Source: Actinomyces faecalis
GTDB taxonomy: Bacteria; Actinomycetota; Actinomycetes; Actinomycetales; Actinomycetaceae
NCBI RefSeq assembly: GCF_013184985.2
Contig: NZ_CP063418.1
Location: 372,001-436,000, forward strand
Reading direction: 5' to 3'
DNA length: 64,000 nt
Shown: positions 7,437 to 15,034 of the stretch, in pieces
Layout of the letters: the number at the start of each line of letters is the position of its first letter
Numbering within the stretch: position 1 is the first letter of the stretch
The notes under the pieces: model-generated
Told to the model about the DNA's origin: nothing
What the model saw: the letters and a program-made list of their open reading frames with translations, nothing else
Databases searched by the model: none
Position numbers and translations under genes: made by a program

Positions 7437-9149
7437 ATGCTCACCCTCGTCCTCGTCGGTCTCCTCGGAGGCTTCATCACCGGGATATCGCCGTGCATCC
7501 TTCCCGTCCTACCCGTCATCCTCGTTGCCGGCGGGGCCCAGGGTGCCCGGCAGGACGACGACGGCCCGCGTCCGCGTCCCTCCTGGGCCGAGCGCTGGCA
7601 TCCCTACCTGGTCGTCGGCGGCCTGGTCCTGTCCTTCACCTTCTTCACCCTGGTGGGCTCCACGCTCCTGAGCCTGCTCCACCTCCCTCCCACCTTCATC
7701 CAGTGGGCCGGCGTCCTGGCCCTGGTGCTCATCGGCATCGCCATGATCGTGCCCCGGGTCATGGAGGTACTTGAACGTCCCTTCGCCCGCTTCCAGCGCA
7801 TGGGCGCCTCCAAGCAAACCAACGGCTTCCTGCTGGGCCTGGCCCTCGGTGCCGCCTACGTCCCGTGCGCGGGCCCCGTCCTCGCCGCGGTCTCGGTGGC
7901 TGGAGCAACCGGCACCGTGGGCGCCGGGACCATCGCCCTGGCACTGTCCTTCGGGCTGGGCACCGCCGTCCCGCTCCTGGGTTTCGCGCTGGCAGGCCGG
8001 CATGTGACGGAACGAGTCCAGGCATTTCGCGGGCACCAGAAGGCGGTGCGACTGACTGCCGGCGTGCTCATGATCGCCCTGGCTGTCGGCATCGTCACCG
8101 GGGCGCCTGCCGCCATCCAGCGGGCGCTTCCTGACTACACCTCACGGCTCCAGGCCACCACTGACCGCCTGCTCCACGGGGCCCAGCGCCAGGCTGCGGG
8201 CACAGGCACGCTTGCCTCGTGCCGCCCTGGGGCCACGCAGGCGGCAGACTGTGGCCCGCTTCCCAGCATCGAGGGCGTCGCCTGGCTCAACACCCCTGAC
8301 GGTGCGGCTCTGACGCGCCAGCAGGTCACGAGCGCCGTCACCCTGGTCGATTTCTACGCCTACTCGTGCATCAACTGCCAACGCTCGATCCCCGGCATCG
8401 AGCGCCTGCACACCACCTACCGTGACGCCGGGCTGCAGGTGATCGGTGTCCACTCACCCGAATACGCCTTCGAGAAGGATGTGGACAACGTCCGCCAGGG
8501 TTCGCAGGACCTGGGAATCACCTATCCCGTCGCCGTGGACTCCGAGCTCACCACGTGGCGGGGCTTCGACAACCACTACTGGCCTGCCCACTACCTTGCT
8601 GACGCCACCGGCACTGTCCGTGCCGTCCGCTACGGGGAAGGGGGCGAGGGTGAGACCGAGGCCCTCATCCGGCAGCTCCTGCGTGAGGCAGACCCCCAGG
8701 TCCGCCTGCCTGAGCCCATTTTCACCGAGGCCGACGACGCCCCTGCAGTCAGCCCCGAGCGCACCCCGGAGACCTACCTCGGTGCCTGGCGGGCTGATCG
8801 CTTCACCGGTGGACGCCTGAGCGAAGGAGTGGAGGAGTACACCTTCCCCTCCTCCCAGAAGGCGGACACCTTCGCCCTGGACGGTCGCTGGAAGGTGGGG
8901 ACGCAGTCCATCAGCCCTGACGGTGCCCAGGCGCGAGTGCGGCTGTCGTGGCGGGGAGCACATGTCTACCTTGTCGTCTCCGGGGAGGGGGACCTCAGCT
9001 GGGTCGACCAGAACGGCACGACGCGCACCGAGCACGTGTCCGGGACGCCCAATGGGATCGAGCTGATCTCGGCCGCGCAGGGCACCTCAGGGGTGCTCGA
9101 CCTGAGCGTGGGGCCAGGACTTGAGCTCTACTCCTTCACCTTTGGGTGA
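7437..9149 (+). CDS. dipZ: DipZ: CcdA-type membrane electron carrier fused to a thioredoxin-like domain
   Basis: A 570-aa thiol-disulfide protein that would carry reducing power from cytoplasmic thioredoxin across the membrane. Residues 1-225 form a CcdA/DsbD-like core of about six helices with the paired cysteines GISPC20 and YVPC144. After a linker, a thioredoxin-like domain (about 275-430) holds the active site YSC311INC314QRS and a [10 protein letters not shown] segment. Residues 450-570 are a beta-rich C-terminal domain typical of mycobacterial DipZ. ATG 7437 has AGGAGG upstream. The order dipZ-sigK-rskA beside a secreted lipoprotein parallels the M. tuberculosis mpt83/mpt70-dipZ SigK regulon. 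Confidence 0.9.
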   Translation: MLTLVLVGLLGGFITGISPCILPVLPVILVAGGAQGARQDDDGPRPRPSWAERWHPYLVVGGLVLSFTFFTLVGSTLLSLLHLPPTFIQWAGVLALVLIGIAMIVPRVMEVLERPFARFQRMGASKQTNGFLLGLALGAAYVPCAGPVLAAVSVAGATGTVGAGTIALALSFGLGTAVPLLGFALAGRHVTERVQAFRGHQKAVRLTAGVLMIALAVGIVTGAPAAIQRALPDYTSRLQATTDRLLHGAQRQAAGTGTLASCRPGATQAADCGPLPSIEGVAWLNTPDGAALTRQQVTSAVTLVDFYAYSCINCQRSIPGIERLHTTYRDAGLQVIGVHSPEYAFEKDVDNVRQGSQDLGITYPVAVDSELTTWRGFDNHYWPAHYLADATGTVRAVRYGEGGEGETEALIRQLLREADPQVRLPEPIFTEADDAPAVSPERTPETYLGAWRADRFTGGRLSEGVEEYTFPSSQKADTFALDGRWKVGTQSISPDGAQARVRLSWRGAHVYLVVSGEGDLSWVDQNGTTRTEHVSGTPNGIELISAAQGTSGVLDLSVGPGLELYSFTFG

Positions 9150-9170
9150 GGGTAGGGGTGCTGATGCGGC

Positions 9171-9176
9171 TACGAT
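9171..9176 (+). promoter_or_regulatory. -10 element for a leaderless sigK transcript
   Basis: TACGAT followed by 7 nt and GTG 9184. It lies in the 34-bp gap after dipZ and would give sigK a housekeeping promoter besides read-through from dipZ. Confidence 0.4.
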
Positions 9177-9183
9177 GCCACGC

Positions 9184-9762
9184 GTGGAGGACCTTACGAC
9201 GATCCCTGGCGCCCCGCCTGGCGCTGTGCCTGACGACGAGGGCCTCCTCCTGCGCGTCGCGGCCGGTGACCAGGAGGCCTTCGCCGCCCTGTATGACACC
9301 TGGGCGCCGCGTCTGCTCGCGTTGGCAGTGCGGATCGTCGTCGACCGGGCACAGGGCGAGGAGGTCCTCCAGGAGGTCATGCTGGAGGTGTGGAGACGGG
9401 CCGGGTCCTTTGACCCCCAGCGGGGCAGCGCGCGTGCCTGGCTCGTCACGCTCACCCGTCGCCGCGCCATCGACCGTGTCCGGGCCAGCCAGGCTGCCCG
9501 TGACCGTGAGGGCTCCTGGAACGACTACCTTCCTGATACCGACCAGACGGTTGCGCAGGTCGAGGCTCGGCTCATCGCCGACGAGGTGCGTCAGGCCCTG
9601 GTGGACCTCGGGGAGCCCTACCGCTCCACCCTCGAGCTCGCCTACTTCACCGGTCTCACCCACCGTGAGATCGCACGACGCACTGACGTTCCACTGGGGA
9701 CGGTCAAGAGCCGGATCAGGTCCGGGATGAGCAAGCTGCGTGATCTGTTGGGGGAGGGATGA
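9184..9762 (+). CDS. sigK: ECF RNA polymerase sigma factor SigK
   Basis: A 192-aa ECF sigma factor. Region 2 reads GDQEAFAALYDTWAPRLLAL...EEVLQEVMLEVWRRAGSFDP, followed by RGSARAWLVTLTRRRAIDRVR and QAARDRE, which matches mycobacterial SigK closely. Region 4 contains YRSTLELAYFTGLTHREIA and the recognition helix GTVKSRIRSGMSKLRDLL. GTG 9184 is chosen because a -10 hexamer lies 7 nt upstream; ATG 9175 is the alternative, and neither has a ribosome binding site. The stop overlaps the rskA start (ATGATGA). It probably directs the two SigK-like promoters at 7.3 kb, while RskA holds it inactive at the membrane. Confidence 0.88.
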   Translation: MEDLTTIPGAPPGAVPDDEGLLLRVAAGDQEAFAALYDTWAPRLLALAVRIVVDRAQGEEVLQEVMLEVWRRAGSFDPQRGSARAWLVTLTRRRAIDRVRASQAARDREGSWNDYLPDTDQTVAQVEARLIADEVRQALVDLGEPYRSTLELAYFTGLTHREIARRTDVPLGTVKSRIRSGMSKLRDLLGEG

Positions 9763-10505
9763 TGACGGTAAGCCACAACCGCGGGGACAACCGCCAGGGT
9801 GAGAGCGCATGGGACGACGACGTTGAGCGTCTGCTCGACAGTGAGACCGCCAGCTTGCTGGGGGCGTCCCTGGAGCCGATGGAGCCCTCGCCGGCGTTGC
9901 GGGCCTCCCTGATGGCCCGCGTCGCCGTGACTGAGCAGGAACGGCTTGAGCGCCTTGCCCCGGTGGTACCGCTGCGCCGTCGAAGGGTGCTGCATCACAC
10001 GGTCAGGGTGGCCGCTGCCGTCGTCCTGGCCTGCGCAGGCTATGCGGCGGGCTGGAGCACCGGCCACGGCTCAGCCATGGGAGACATGGGTGACATGGTC
10101 GACTACACCCACCTCAACCAGGCCCAGGACGTCCGGCGCGTCACCGACACCATGCCTGACGGGCACGTGGCGACCCTGACCTGGTCGCAGCGCATGGGGA
10201 TGACGGCCCTGAGCCTGCCCGAGGAGATGCGTGAGGCCGCCCAGGGCCACAGCCTCCAGGCCTGGCTCGTTAAAGGTGGCATCACGACCTCCCTGGGCCT
10301 CTACGACCCCGAGGCCGGCAGTGGCTTCACCTTCCTGGACCTCATGCCCGAGGAAGGAGAGAGGGTCCTTATCACCCAGGAGCCGGCCGGTGGCTCCGAG
10401 CAGCCTACCGGCCAACCCCTGGTCACTTTCGATGTTCACGCGGATGGCACGACCACTCGCCGTCCTGATCCGCAGCCGGCCGGAGGGCAGGGAGCCGACG
10501 CCTGA
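9759..10505 (+). CDS. rskA: Anti-sigma-K factor RskA
   Basis: A 248-aa single-pass membrane anti-sigma factor. The N-terminal cytoplasmic part (1-80) would bind SigK, a hydrophobic segment at about 82-100 crosses the membrane, and the C-terminal RskA domain (about 115-240) includes the characteristic LQAWLVKGG and GSGFTFLDL segments. The start overlaps sigK by 4 bp, fitting a regulator pair made in fixed ratio. Right after the membrane helix there is an unusual H103-x3-M107-x2-M110-x2-M113-x4-H118 stretch with Asp and Gly between, a plausible metal-binding or oxidation-sensing motif. In mycobacteria RskA is cleaved by regulated proteolysis to release SigK. Confidence 0.85.
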   Translation: MMTVSHNRGDNRQGESAWDDDVERLLDSETASLLGASLEPMEPSPALRASLMARVAVTEQERLERLAPVVPLRRRRVLHHTVRVAAAVVLACAGYAAGWSTGHGSAMGDMGDMVDYTHLNQAQDVRRVTDTMPDGHVATLTWSQRMGMTALSLPEEMREAAQGHSLQAWLVKGGITTSLGLYDPEAGSGFTFLDLMPEEGERVLITQEPAGGSEQPTGQPLVTFDVHADGTTTRRPDPQPAGGQGADA

Positions 10506-10597
10506 GCCCCAGTCCCAGAGCGCGTGGGGTCGCGGACCAGGGCCGCCCACTGGCGGGCGCACGGCCCCTGCGGGGGCGCTCAGACGTGGTAGGCGTC

Positions 10598-11695
10598 TCA
10601 GAAGTAGTAGGGGAAGGGGGACCAGTCTGGTTCACGGCGCTGGAGGAAGGCGTCACGGCCCTCCACGGCTTCATCAGTCATGTAGGCAAGGCGTGTGGCC
10701 TCCCCGGCGAAGACTTGCTGGCCGGCCAGGCCGTCGTCAGCAAGATTGAAGGCGAGCTTGAGCATCCGGATGGCCTGGGGTGACTTTGAGGTCACGGTGG
10801 CTGCGTACTCCAGCGCCGTGTCCTCCAGGTCCACGTGGGGCACTACCTCATTGACCACGCCCCAGCGCTCGGCGGTGACGGCGTCATAGGTGCGGGCGAG
10901 GAAGAAGATCTCCCGTGCCCGCTTGTCCCCGACCTGGCGAGCCAGGAGCGTCGAGCCGTAGCCGGCGTCAAAGGACCCGACGTTGGCGTCGGTCTGCTTG
11001 AAGCGTGCGTGCTCGCGTGAGGCGATCGACAGGTCGGCGACGACGTTGAGGGAGTGCCCGCCGCCCGCCGCCCAGCCGCAGACGGCCGCGATGACCACCT
11101 TGGGCATGGTGCGGATGAGGCGCTGGACCTCCAGGATGTGCAGGCGGCCAGCACGAGCGGCATCCATGCGCGCCTGACGGGCGGCGACGGCGGCGTCATG
11201 GGCATCGGCAGGTGTCCCATGGCCGTGCCCGGGGGCTGACGGGGTGAGGGGGGAGGCCTCTGTCTCGTAGTGGTAGCCGTCGCGGCCGCGGATACGCTGG
11301 TCCCCTCCCGAGCAGAAGCCCCAGCCTCCGTCCTTGGGGGAAGGGCCGTTACCGGTGAGGATGACGGCGCCCACGTCCCCGCTCATGCGGGCGTGGTCAA
11401 GGACTCGGTAGAGCTCGTCCACAGTGTGGGGGCGGAAGGCGTTGCGCAGCTCAGGGCGGTCGATGGCCACACGCACCACCGGCAGGTCCCGCAGCCAGCG
11501 GCCGGAGGCGTCACGCTCACAGCCTCGGTGGTAGGTCACGTCGGTCAGCACGACGCCGTCACCCGCCTGAGAGCGGGTAGCCTCACCTGAGGCCGGGGCG
11601 GGGTGGTGGGCGTGGGCAAATCCCTCCACCTCGCGCCAGCGGAGGGGATCAAAGATCTCGGACACACGTGCAGGCACGGGGTGGGGCTTGCTCAT
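10598..11695 (-). CDS. menB: 1,4-dihydroxy-2-naphthoyl-CoA synthase (MenB)
   Basis: A 365-aa crotonase-family enzyme that closes the second ring, turning o-succinylbenzoyl-CoA into DHNA-CoA. Key segments: IDRPELRNAFRPHTVDEL, the oxyanion-hole FCSGGDQRIRGRDGY, KVVIAAVCGWAAGGGHSL, SREHARFKQTDANVGSFDAG with the conserved Asp, and the C-terminal REPDWSPFPYYF. It is longer than E. coli MenB (about 285 aa) because of an N-terminal extension and a 30-residue Ala/His-rich insertion near residue 160, both common in actinobacterial MenB. A TAGGCT hexamer 7 nt before the ATG and no ribosome binding site suggest a leaderless mRNA. It is convergent with rskA. Confidence 0.94.
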   Translation of the reverse strand: MSKPHPVPARVSEIFDPLRWREVEGFAHAHHPAPASGEATRSQAGDGVVLTDVTYHRGCERDASGRWLRDLPVVRVAIDRPELRNAFRPHTVDELYRVLDHARMSGDVGAVILTGNGPSPKDGGWGFCSGGDQRIRGRDGYHYETEASPLTPSAPGHGHGTPADAHDAAVAARQARMDAARAGRLHILEVQRLIRTMPKVVIAAVCGWAAGGGHSLNVVADLSIASREHARFKQTDANVGSFDAGYGSTLLARQVGDKRAREIFFLARTYDAVTAERWGVVNEVVPHVDLEDTALEYAATVTSKSPQAIRMLKLAFNLADDGLAGQQVFAGEATRLAYMTDEAVEGRDAFLQRREPDWSPFPYYF

Positions 11696-11702
11696 GCGCC
11701 AC

Positions 11703-11708
11703 AGCCTA
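11703..11708 (-). promoter_or_regulatory. -10 element for leaderless menB
   Basis: TAGGCT on the minus strand, 7 nt before the menB ATG; no Shine-Dalgarno is present. Confidence 0.5.
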
Positions 11709-11779
11709 GGACAGCGCCTGGTCTGGCTCACCTGCTGGTCATGCCTGCCCAAAGGTCCTCCCGCAGGGGCCTGGCCGGA

Positions 11780-11785
11780 TAACCT
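11780..11785 (+). promoter_or_regulatory. -10 element for leaderless arcA
   Basis: TAACCT followed by exactly 6 nt and ATG 11792; no Shine-Dalgarno. This favours ATG 11792 over the in-frame GTG at 11786. Confidence 0.5.
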
Positions 11786-11791
11786 GTGGGC

Positions 11792-13213
11792 ATGGGGCAG
11801 CACGAGGACACGCAGGGGCAGGACGGCGCCGGACGGGGTAGTGACCTGGTAGACGGCGTCGGCCGGTCAGCGACGAGCCGCGGCCCGCGGTCCGGGCAGG
11901 ACCGGGCGCTCGTGCCCGCACGCGAGGGCGGCGGGAGGGTCGACTCCGAGACCGGCCGGCTGCGTGAGGTGATCGTCCACCGCCCAGGTCGCGAGATCGC
12001 GCGCCTGACACCGATCAACGCGCCGTCCCTGCTCTTCGATGACGCCCTCAACATCGACCGGGCCCAGGCCGAGCACGACGCACTGACCGCGATCCTGCGG
12101 GCTGAGGGTGTGCTGGTCCATGACTTCCGCGAGCTGCTCACCGAGTCCCTGGCCTGTCCCCAGGCCCGTGAGCTCGTCCTGACGGAGACGGTGGGGCCCC
12201 AGACCGTGGGCGTGTCGACCTCGCAGGTCCTGACCGACTTCCTCCAGTCCCTGCCGGACGCCGACCTCGCTGAGGTGCTGCTGGCCGGCATCACCCGTGC
12301 CGAGCTGCGGGAGCGGCTCAGCCCTGCTGACGCCCGCACGCTGTTCGACACGACCTTCCTGTCCACCCTGGAGGGGCAGTTCGTCATCACCCCGCTGCCC
12401 AACCACCTCTTTACCCGTGACGCCTCGGCCTGGCTCTACGGGGGCAAGCACGTCAACACCATGGCACTGGCGCCCAGACGGCGTGAGGCGGTCAACTACG
12501 AGGCTGTCTACCGCTACCACCCGGCGTTCGCCGACCGTGGTCTGCTGTGGAGCGAGGAGCACGGGGCCTCGATGGCCACGGTCGAGGGCGGAGACCTCCA
12601 GGTCCTGGGAAACCGCAGCCTCGTGGTCGGCCTGTCCCACCGCTCCAGCGCTGCCGGGGTGGAGCGCCTGGCCACCAGGCTCTTTGACGACGGCGTGGCG
12701 GACCGGGTCATCGGTGTGCACATGCCGGACCGGGCCTTCTACACCGAGCTGGACGCGGTCATGCACCTGGACACCCTCATGACCATGGTCGCCCCGGACA
12801 CCTACCTGCGCTTCGAGGGCTTCAAGGACGTCACGACCGTCGAGATCGAGCCAGGCGCCAGCCACGGCTCGACCAAGGACAGGGACCGCGGCCGCGCCTC
12901 GCTGCGGGTCACGGTCCACGAGGGCAGCGAGATGGACCGGGTCCTGGCCCGGGCTGCCGGGATCGGCTCCTTCCGCGTCATCAGCCCGGACATGTCCGAC
13001 GAGGCTGAGGCGCTGCGTGAGCTGGCCCGCGACTCGTGCAACGTCGTCGCCCTGGCACCCGGCCGGGTCATCGGCTACGCCCACAACCAGGCTGCCAACG
13101 ACGTGCTGCGCCGCGCCGGGATCGAGGTCCTGGAGACGCCCGGCGTCGAGCTCGTGCGGGGCCGGGGCGGGGCCCACTGCATGACCTGCCCCGTGACCCG
13201 GGACGCGGTGTGA
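11792..13213 (+). CDS. arcA: Arginine deiminase
   Basis: A 473-aa enzyme hydrolysing L-arginine to citrulline and ammonia, the first step of the ADI pathway for ATP and acid resistance. Conserved segments: SETGRLREVIVHRPG, the FTRDAS loop, MHLDTLMTMV with its catalytic His, and the C-terminal catalytic Cys in RGGAHCMTCPV (about residue 463). About 45 N-terminal residues before the conserved domain are Gly/Arg/Asp-rich with no family counterpart; the leaderless -10 element supports this long start, but a start nearer residue 45 is possible. arcB-like ornithine carbamoyltransferase is 12 kb away, and no arcC or arcD is in the window. Confidence 0.92.
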   Translation: MGQHEDTQGQDGAGRGSDLVDGVGRSATSRGPRSGQDRALVPAREGGGRVDSETGRLREVIVHRPGREIARLTPINAPSLLFDDALNIDRAQAEHDALTAILRAEGVLVHDFRELLTESLACPQARELVLTETVGPQTVGVSTSQVLTDFLQSLPDADLAEVLLAGITRAELRERLSPADARTLFDTTFLSTLEGQFVITPLPNHLFTRDASAWLYGGKHVNTMALAPRRREAVNYEAVYRYHPAFADRGLLWSEEHGASMATVEGGDLQVLGNRSLVVGLSHRSSAAGVERLATRLFDDGVADRVIGVHMPDRAFYTELDAVMHLDTLMTMVAPDTYLRFEGFKDVTTVEIEPGASHGSTKDRDRGRASLRVTVHEGSEMDRVLARAAGIGSFRVISPDMSDEAEALRELARDSCNVVALAPGRVIGYAHNQAANDVLRRAGIEVLETPGVELVRGRGGAHCMTCPVTRDAV

Positions 13214-13257
13214 GCGACCTGCCCCACGGGCGGCCGGGGCTGGACGGCCCAAGGGCA

Positions 13258-13263
13258 TAGGCT
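13258..13263 (+). promoter_or_regulatory. Candidate -10 element upstream of murE
   Basis: TAGGCT, the same hexamer used before menB and maf, but here followed by a leader of about 36 nt with a good ribosome binding site (AGGAGG) before GTG 13307. No -35 was recognised. Confidence 0.35.
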
Positions 13264-13306
13264 CGCCCGCGGACAGGAACAGCGAGCACCCACAGCAGGA
13301 GGACAC

Positions 13307-14881
13307 GTGTCGTACACCGGTGGACCGGCCGAGTCGGCGGGCGCTGCCCCTGGGGGACGCAGCCTGAGCCTGGCGCGGGCCGCCGGGGTCCTGTACGAGG
13401 CCGGGCTGCTGCGTGAGGTCGTCACCTCGCAGGGGTGGTTCGTCGCTCCTGACCACCTGCCGGCCCTGGAGATGAGCTCACTGACCTATGACACGCGCAG
13501 GCTGACGCCGGGCGCGCTGCTCGTGGTCAAGGGGCAGTTCAAGGAGGAGTTCCTGGCTCCGGCGTGTGATCGCGGGATGGTTGCCTACGTCGCTGAGCGG
13601 GACTACGGCGCCGTCACGCAGTGCCCCGGGCTCGTCGTCGACAACGCCCTGGAGGCGATGAGCCTCCTGGCTGCTGAGCTCTACGGCCACCCCGAGCGTG
13701 AGCTGACGATCGTGGGTGTCACCGGTACCAAGGGCAAGACGACCACGGCCCACCTGGTCCACGCGGTGCTGAGCGAGGTCACCGACGGGCGCACCGCGAT
13801 GTTCAGCTCCAACCACCTGTGCCTTGACGGGCGCACCTTCACCCCCGCGGTGCTCACGACCCCGGAGTCAGCCGACTCCCTGCGCATGATGCGTCAGGCC
13901 GTGGACGCGGGAATGACCCACCTGGTCATGGAGGTCTCCTCCCAGGCCTACAAGCTCCGCCGGGTCCACGGGCTGACCTTCGACGTCGGGGTCTTCCTCA
14001 ACATCGGGCAGGACCACATCAGCCCCGTCGAGCACCCCACCTTTGAGGACTACTTCTACTGCAAGCGCCAGCTCGTCCGTCACAGCAGGACGCTGGTGCT
14101 CAACGCGGACAGCGACTACCAGGACCTGCTCGTGGAGGAGGCGCAGCAGGCTGGTGCCAGCGTGCTCACCGTCTCGCGCACGACCGGTGACCTGGTACTG
14201 GGCCAGGAGGGCGAGGGCTTCACCCTGCGCTACCAGGGTCAGGACGTGGCCGGCTCCGAGGAGGAGGCGATGCGGCTGCGGCTGGCAGGAGCCTTCAACC
14301 AGGACAACGCCGCTGCTGCGGTCGCCGTGGTGCTGGCGCTGGGGATACCGGCCCAGGACCGCGCGCTGCGCGCGGTCGAGCAGGTGCAGGTCTCAGGGAG
14401 GATGGAGAGGCTGACCAGCGACGACGGCATCGTCGGCTACGTCGACTTCGCTCACAACCACCTGTCCACCACCTTGCTGCTGGACGAGGTGGAGCGGGTC
14501 TACGGCCGCGACAACCCGAGAATCATCCTGGTCTCAGGCTCGACTGGGGGCAAGGCCGTCAACCGCCGCCAGGGCATCGTCACCGCCGCCAACGGTCGTG
14601 TGGACTCCTTCATCTTCACCGAGGACGACCAGGACCGGGAGAGCGCGACACAGATCGCCCGGCAGATGCGCGGCTACGTCACGGACAGCGAGGCGTCCAC
14701 CCAGATCGTCGTGCCCCGGGCCAAGGCCATTGAGGCGGCGGTGACGCAGGCCCGCCAGCACCCGGGACGGCGCAACGTCATCCTCGTCATCGGCAAGGGT
14801 GACGAGGTCCGCAACATCGTCAACGGCGTCAAGCAGCCCTACGAGGGCGACGCTGCTGTGCTGCGCCGGTTGCTGGGCTGA
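13307..14881 (+). CDS. murE: UDP-MurNAc-tripeptide synthetase, lysine-type MurE-like Mur ligase
   Basis: A 524-aa Mur ligase adding the third stem amino acid of peptidoglycan. The ATP loop is GVTGTKGKTTTAHL (Lys143 region). The middle domain carries LTTPESADSLRMM, HLVMEVSSQAYKLRRVHG, and FLNIGQDHISPVEHPTFEDY, which strongly resemble streptococcal lysine-adding MurE rather than DAP-adding enzymes. Where DAP enzymes have DNPR in the C-terminal pocket, this one reads TEDDQDRES, so the DAP-selective arginine context is absent. Lysine or ornithine is therefore the likely substrate. GTG 13307 has AGGAGG 6 nt upstream. Its neighbour arcA consumes arginine, an ornithine source; the link is only suggestive. 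Confidence 0.85.
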   Translation: MSYTGGPAESAGAAPGGRSLSLARAAGVLYEAGLLREVVTSQGWFVAPDHLPALEMSSLTYDTRRLTPGALLVVKGQFKEEFLAPACDRGMVAYVAERDYGAVTQCPGLVVDNALEAMSLLAAELYGHPERELTIVGVTGTKGKTTTAHLVHAVLSEVTDGRTAMFSSNHLCLDGRTFTPAVLTTPESADSLRMMRQAVDAGMTHLVMEVSSQAYKLRRVHGLTFDVGVFLNIGQDHISPVEHPTFEDYFYCKRQLVRHSRTLVLNADSDYQDLLVEEAQQAGASVLTVSRTTGDLVLGQEGEGFTLRYQGQDVAGSEEEAMRLRLAGAFNQDNAAAAVAVVLALGIPAQDRALRAVEQVQVSGRMERLTSDDGIVGYVDFAHNHLSTTLLLDEVERVYGRDNPRIILVSGSTGGKAVNRRQGIVTAANGRVDSFIFTEDDQDRESATQIARQMRGYVTDSEASTQIVVPRAKAIEAAVTQARQHPGRRNVILVIGKGDEVRNIVNGVKQPYEGDAAVLRRLLG

Positions 14882-14898
14882 GCCGGGGCCGGCAGTGG

Positions 14899-14940
14899 CG
14901 GGGGCGTGGTGAGGAGCCCTTGGCTACCACCCGCCCCCCG
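14899..14940. terminator. Imperfect hairpin between convergent murE and kinase genes
   Basis: A GC-rich stem CGGGGG...CCCCCG with small bulges continuing to GGT/ACC, loop about 15 nt, in the 153-bp convergent gap. There is no T-tract. It contains the GGGGGCGTGG core found in the palindromic elements. Confidence 0.4.
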
Positions 14941-15034
14941 CTCGTTCCTCGCGCCGCTCCCGCCAGGCCCGCCACGCCAGCAGGCCTCTCACCCCGCCCA
15001 GACCTCACCGTCGCCCGACGAGGGCCTGGGCGGC

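Noticed and set aside
7437..10505. Horizontal transfer of the dipZ-sigK-rskA block
   Set aside because: No flanking mobile element, tRNA junction or composition change was seen; the repeat lipoprotein gene is the only locally unusual sequence.
11867..13456. 529-codon open frame on the minus strand opposite arcA
   Set aside because: It is a GC-rich antisense frame of a clear arginine deiminase gene; no recognisable motifs and low-complexity composition.
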